A stretch of 64,000 nt of DNA from Pseudomonadota bacterium (GTDB lineage Bacteria > Cyanobacteriota > Vampirovibrionia > Obscuribacterales > Obscuribacteraceae), in contig JAJPGY010000040.1 in the NCBI GenBank assembly GCA_021325555.1, forward strand, positions 293,767 to 357,766, written 5' to 3'. The notes under the pieces were generated by a model. It was given only the letters and a program-made list of their open reading frames with translations. It did not search any database and was not told where the DNA came from. Shown here in pieces: positions 61,022 to 64,000 of the stretch. Each line of letters starts with the position of its first letter. Position 1 is the stretch's first letter. The position numbers were made by a program, and so were the translations under genes.

Positions 61022-61351
61022 TTATTTTTTGGCAAGGCCATCTATCTTTGCCGCCAGGATGAAATCGCTCTCCGTCAAGCCGTTCACCTTGTGCGTCCAC
61101 AGATCGACTCGCAGCTCCCCCCAGCGGACCAGGAGGTCCGGGTGGTGCCCCTGCTCTTCGGCGACGGCGGCAATTTTATTGGCAAGCTCCATGGCTTCGG
61201 CGAAGTTCCCGACCTTGAAGCTCTTGACCAGGCGGCTGTCCTCGACGACCTGCCACTCGTCGAGCTCGCCCAAAAGCGGCTCGAACTCGCACCGCGTGAG
61301 CGGCGGCACGCCGCCACGGCAGGGCACGCATGTTTTTTCAGCCAGCGACAT
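61022..61351 (-). CDS. phhB: Pterin-4a-carbinolamine dehydratase
   Basis: 109 residues, typical for the family. The core EEQGHHPDLLVRWGELRVDLWTHKVNGLTESD contains the conserved HHP and the W...V...L.TH...LT..D pattern of the DCoH fold. It dehydrates 4a-hydroxytetrahydrobiopterin during pterin recycling; no aromatic amino acid hydroxylase is nearby, so it may serve in molybdopterin-related or repair roles as in other bacteria. AAGGAGGAAGGAG lies just before ATG 61351. Confidence 0.92.
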   Translation of the reverse strand: MSLAEKTCVPCRGGVPPLTRCEFEPLLGELDEWQVVEDSRLVKSFKVGNFAEAMELANKIAAVAEEQGHHPDLLVRWGELRVDLWTHKVNGLTESDFILAAKIDGLAKK

Positions 61352-61431
61352 GGCTCCTTCCTCCTTAAAGCCTATCCGATAGAGTAATGTCTAACGACAT
61401 TGTGCCACCGGTTGAATTGGTAAGGACGCTA

Positions 61432-63123
61432 ATGGCAGAAAGCCGCACAAAAACGTTAACGATCGCCGCCGTCTTTCTGGCCATCGCGCTTTTTGCCATG
61501 GCGCAGACCTTGCGTTGCGCTCGGGGCTACATGCCCAATTACGGGACATTTCACGACGACGGGATCTACACCGTCTGCGCGAAGTCCCTGGCCGAGCGGC
61601 ATGATTACCGGATCATTTCACTGCCGATGGAGCCTCTCGAGACCAAGTACCCGCCGCTTATGCCCGTGGCGTTGAGCATAGGCTTCCTGCTCGCCCCCGC
61701 CTTCCCGGCCAATGTCCCCGTTCTGGAGACCATCGCCTGCGCGGTGGGGCTGGCGGCTATCTGGGCAGCAGGCGCACTGCTGGTGGTGAGCGGCCGGGCA
61801 ACGGTGCTTGCGACGTTGCTGGTGGTGGCAGCATCCTGGCTGAACTTGAACCTGCTTTCCTTCCTGCCCGTCCCCATGGCCGACCTGCTCTTTGCGGCGC
61901 TGGCGGCCGCGGCGGTTACCGCCTGCGAGCGGGCGGCGCATCTGGAGCGCCTGCAGCCGCCGCCGGGGCTCCGCCGGGCCCTGGCGTCGTGGCTTGCGGT
62001 GGCGGCGGCAGTGGTGGCGGCCAGCTTCGCGCACGTGATGGGGGTCTTTCTTCTCCTGGCCTGCCTGTGCTACCTGCTGTTGCAGCGCCTCCACCACCAG
62101 GCAGCCGCGCTCCTGGCGCTCTGGGCGCTCACCGTGGGCTCGGCGTGGGTATGGGCCGGCAGCCACGCGGCGACAGCCCCGGCCGTCCTGGTCTATTACA
62201 CTAACTATCCGCTTGCCGCCAAGGCAGCCGCCAGCCATCTCGGCGGCCCGCTTCCTTTCATGGTCAGCAATCTCCGCGCCTCGGTGACGGAGGTGATCGA
62301 CAGGCTCATTCCGCCCTTGAGATTCTGTCACGCGGCGGACAACCCGCACTGGCTGGCGGTTCTTGCCGGCTACGGCGCCGTCTGGGCTCTCCTGCTCGCC
62401 GGTCTTTCCCGGGAGCTCAAGGCGCGCTCCACGCGAAAGCTGCTGGCAATCTGGCTTGTCGTCCACGGCGTCATGCACCTCATGTGGCCGAAGTTCGCAG
62501 GCGAGCGGCATCTGCTGGTGGTGATACCGTTTCTCTACTATTATCTTGCCGGCGGCGCCAGGCTTTTTGCCCGGCGGCTGGCGAGCTTTGCCCGGCCGCG
62601 CGTTCCACTGGCCTCTGCCGCGCCCATCGTCGTTCTGGGTTTGATCGTGATCCTGAATGCCGTCGACGCGCTCAACTGGGCCGGAATCTACGGCAGCCGC
62701 GTGCCACCACCGGCAGCGGCAGGCAGCGGCTATTCCGAAGCGACGGAATTCCACGAAGCCTACAGATGGATCAATTCCAACACTCGGGCAACTGATGTGA
62801 TCGTCTGGAACAACGATCCGGCGACGTATCTCTTCACCGGCCGCCATGCGATCATGTCCTGCATGGGCGAAAACTGGCGGATGATCGCCAGCCCTGAAAA
62901 ATACATCACTGCCGGCGATCTGCTGGAATCAATCAAGCTGGGCCGCGGCGATTATCTGGTCATCGATCCCGTCTTCGTGGGCGGCCTGGGCGGCTTCAAC
63001 CAGCTCGGCGAGGCGGTCCGCGAGATCATGCGCGCGCATCCCGGCTCGCTTGCCCCCGTTTTCACCAGCCGCTACGGGCTCATCACCATCTTCCGCATCG
63101 ACCGGAGCAGGCTGCCTGTGTGA
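61432..63123 (+). CDS. GT-C membrane glycosyltransferase (GT39/ArnT-like), paralogue B
   Basis: 563 residues, about ten membrane helices and a soluble C-terminal part with VWNNDPATYLFTGR. The HDDGIY motif is at 41-46, and RIISLPMEPLETKYP is shared with paralogue A at 24050-25888. ATG 61432 is preferred to the ATG at 61387 because AAGGA lies 5 nt upstream. The donor is probably a polyprenyl-phosphate sugar; the acceptor is unknown. It is divergent from the dehydratase gene, and downstream of it the base composition falls sharply. Confidence 0.82.
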   Translation: MAESRTKTLTIAAVFLAIALFAMAQTLRCARGYMPNYGTFHDDGIYTVCAKSLAERHDYRIISLPMEPLETKYPPLMPVALSIGFLLAPAFPANVPVLETIACAVGLAAIWAAGALLVVSGRATVLATLLVVAASWLNLNLLSFLPVPMADLLFAALAAAAVTACERAAHLERLQPPPGLRRALASWLAVAAAVVAASFAHVMGVFLLLACLCYLLLQRLHHQAAALLALWALTVGSAWVWAGSHAATAPAVLVYYTNYPLAAKAAASHLGGPLPFMVSNLRASVTEVIDRLIPPLRFCHAADNPHWLAVLAGYGAVWALLLAGLSRELKARSTRKLLAIWLVVHGVMHLMWPKFAGERHLLVVIPFLYYYLAGGARLFARRLASFARPRVPLASAAPIVVLGLIVILNAVDALNWAGIYGSRVPPPAAAGSGYSEATEFHEAYRWINSNTRATDVIVWNNDPATYLFTGRHAIMSCMGENWRMIASPEKYITAGDLLESIKLGRGDYLVIDPVFVGGLGGFNQLGEAVREIMRAHPGSLAPVFTSRYGLITIFRIDRSRLPV

Positions 63124-63466
63124 GTTGCGTCTATTCAACAAGTTCCGATGCAAGTTCGCACTCCAATATGATACCGGGCGGCTTATCCTGTTTCGCTTCC
63201 TCGTGCCACCCAGGCAGTGCGATCGGTCTCGGCGTAATAACTGGCAGTTTCGGAAGTCGAGCTTCATAGGCAGCGATCAACTGCTGTGCTTCTGCAGTCT
63301 CCATTAGTTGCGCCGCAGTAGTGCATGGCAACAAGAGGGCGAGGCTGGCCAAGTCAGAGAGAAGTTGGCGCAAACCGTCCTTGTTCCATGGCCAATCGTA
63401 TGTAAGGCGCAGAATAACACCAGACCTTGCGTCTTAACCGACATATCCAAGACTTCCTCCGCCATT
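63124..63466. other. Low-GC junction region with uncertain reading frames
   Basis: About 340 bases with clearly lower GC than the preceding 60 kb. A minus-strand frame (63131-63433) has protein-like character (LRLTYDWPWNKDGLRQLL, VITPRPIALPGW) but begins after a stop without a good start codon. Plus-strand frames leading into the ACR3 gene have no ATG. Confidence 0.4.
63131..63433 (-). pseudogene. Possible truncated gene of unknown function
   Basis: Open for about 100 codons from just after a stop at 63434-63436. The only ATG (63304) would give 57 residues. The residue composition looks like real protein, and no family is recognised. If real, the 5' part has probably been lost at the recombination junction near 63430. 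Confidence 0.25.
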
Positions 63467-63928
63467 AGCTTCTTCGAGCGCTGGCTAACTGCCTGGGTGT
63501 TCCTGTGCATCGTTGCCGGAATTGTTCTTGGTCAACTGGCGCCAGCTCCAATCAGACTCATTGGATCGTTGCAAGTTGAACAGGTCAATATTCCAGTCGG
63601 CATGCTGATATGGCTCATGATCATACCGATGCTCTTGAAGATCGATTTCAGTGCATTGCACCAGGTGCGTTCGCAATGGAAAGGTATCGCAGTTACTCTG
63701 GTCATCAACTGGGCTATTAAGCCATTTTCGATGGCGTTGCTCGCATTCATCTTTATCAGGCATGTCTTTGTCGCGTATCTGCCCGCAGCTCAACTTGATA
63801 GTTACGTTGCCGGTTTAATTCTGCTTGCTGCTGCACCATGCACAGCGATGGTGTTTGTTTGGAGCCAGCTAACCGATGGCGATCCATATTTCACGCGAGG
63901 TAAGCTCAAAGGGTGTGTAAAAGCTTGA
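63467..63928 (+). pseudogene. ACR3-type arsenite efflux transporter, truncated
   Basis: The region from SFFERWLTAWVFLCIVAG onward matches the start of ACR3-family arsenite permeases, with PVGMLIWLMIIPML, IAVTLVINWAIKPFSMALL and LAAAPCTAMVFVWSQLTDGDP. Family members are about 350-400 residues with ten helices; here similarity stops after about 145 residues and the frame ends at a TGA within the incoming element. No ATG precedes the match: only TTG codons (63308, 63364) open the frame, so the 5' end is also unclear. The gene is presumably inactivated by the insertion. Confidence 0.75.
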
Positions 63929-64000
63929 AATAAAGCGAGGGCGGTGTATCCTCGGAATTCTGAAAGTTCAAAGGAGACACCGCCATGAAAAAGCAAACCA
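63911..64000 (+). mobile_element. Left end of an insertion sequence with transposase start
   Basis: From about GGGTGTGTAAAAGC at 63911 the ACR3 similarity has ended. A ~70-nt leader leads to AAGGAGA (63971-63977) and an ATG at 63985 that opens a frame beginning MKKQT and running off the window. The layout (terminal sequence, short leader, strong ribosome-binding site, basic start) is that of an IS transposase; the IS256 group is a guess. The exact IS end and target duplication cannot be fixed. Confidence 0.55.

Overview
The window is a 64 kb, high-GC (roughly 62-65 % by eye) bacterial chromosome segment with about 46 genes, dense and often overlapping. No rRNA, tRNA, CRISPR array or phage module is visible. 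The best taxonomic hint is IspH (52952-54145), which has the long cyanobacterial/plant-type N-terminus. Proteins with degenerate LExxxFG-type repeats and arrays of GspE/MshE-N-like repeats, and several giant Gly-rich surface proteins, fit a non-photosynthetic relative of Cyanobacteria (Vampirovibrionia/Melainabacteria-like, perhaps Obscuribacterales). This is an inference from protein character only. No photosynthesis gene is seen.

Layout. 0-8.4 kb: a TPR-like protein, a NarL-type regulator, a GH3-SDR-hydrolase operon, an isoprenylcysteine-methyltransferase-like membrane enzyme, an exported SRPBCC protein and a Ppx/GppA-HD phosphatase. 8.4-13.1 kb: a lipid-modification-like cluster in which a gene fusing a fatty-acid desaturase to a B12-binding radical SAM (HpnP/DUF4070-like) enzyme sits between two paralogous methyltransferases. 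A second desaturase-methyltransferase pair lies at 40.8-42.9 kb. 13.1-16.3 kb: a sensor histidine kinase overlapping an array protein of MshEN-like repeats; a paralogue of the latter lies at 59.7-61.0 kb.

16.6-40.8 kb is a surface region. Three tandem paralogous exported membrane proteins share an invariant CC-x5-CC-x5-CC motif, a VirB6/TrbL-like hydrophobic core and polyglycine tracts. The third also carries YD/RHS-like repeats and overlaps a GT-C glycosyltransferase gene. Next comes a tightly overlapping manno-heptose sugar operon (epimerase, HddA-like kinase, methyltransferase, HddC-like nucleotidyltransferase, GT2, GmhA). Convergent to it is a ~2500-residue filamentous-haemagglutinin-like protein with ~202-residue repeats, and then an exported LExxxFG/GYGM-repeat protein. 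The set plausibly builds and decorates an envelope structure, but the secretion partners are not in the window.

43-64 kb: a GT-C-like membrane protein overlapping a GH15 glucoamylase; an alcohol dehydrogenase and an aldo/keto reductase; a hemE-hemH-hemY operon whose ferrochelatase looks like the coproporphyrin type; a divergent QueC-like protein; IspH; a small exported protein; a HAD phosphatase; an unusual three-part protein with a 16-bp perfect hairpin in its linker; an NlpC/P60-like peptidase; the second MshEN-like array; pterin carbinolamine dehydratase; and a second GT-C enzyme. The last ~0.9 kb has clearly lower GC and carries an ACR3-type arsenite transporter gene cut short where an insertion-sequence end and transposase start begin.

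The strongest candidates for undescribed biology are the desaturase-radical-SAM fusion with its duplicated partner genes, and the triple CC-motif membrane protein family.
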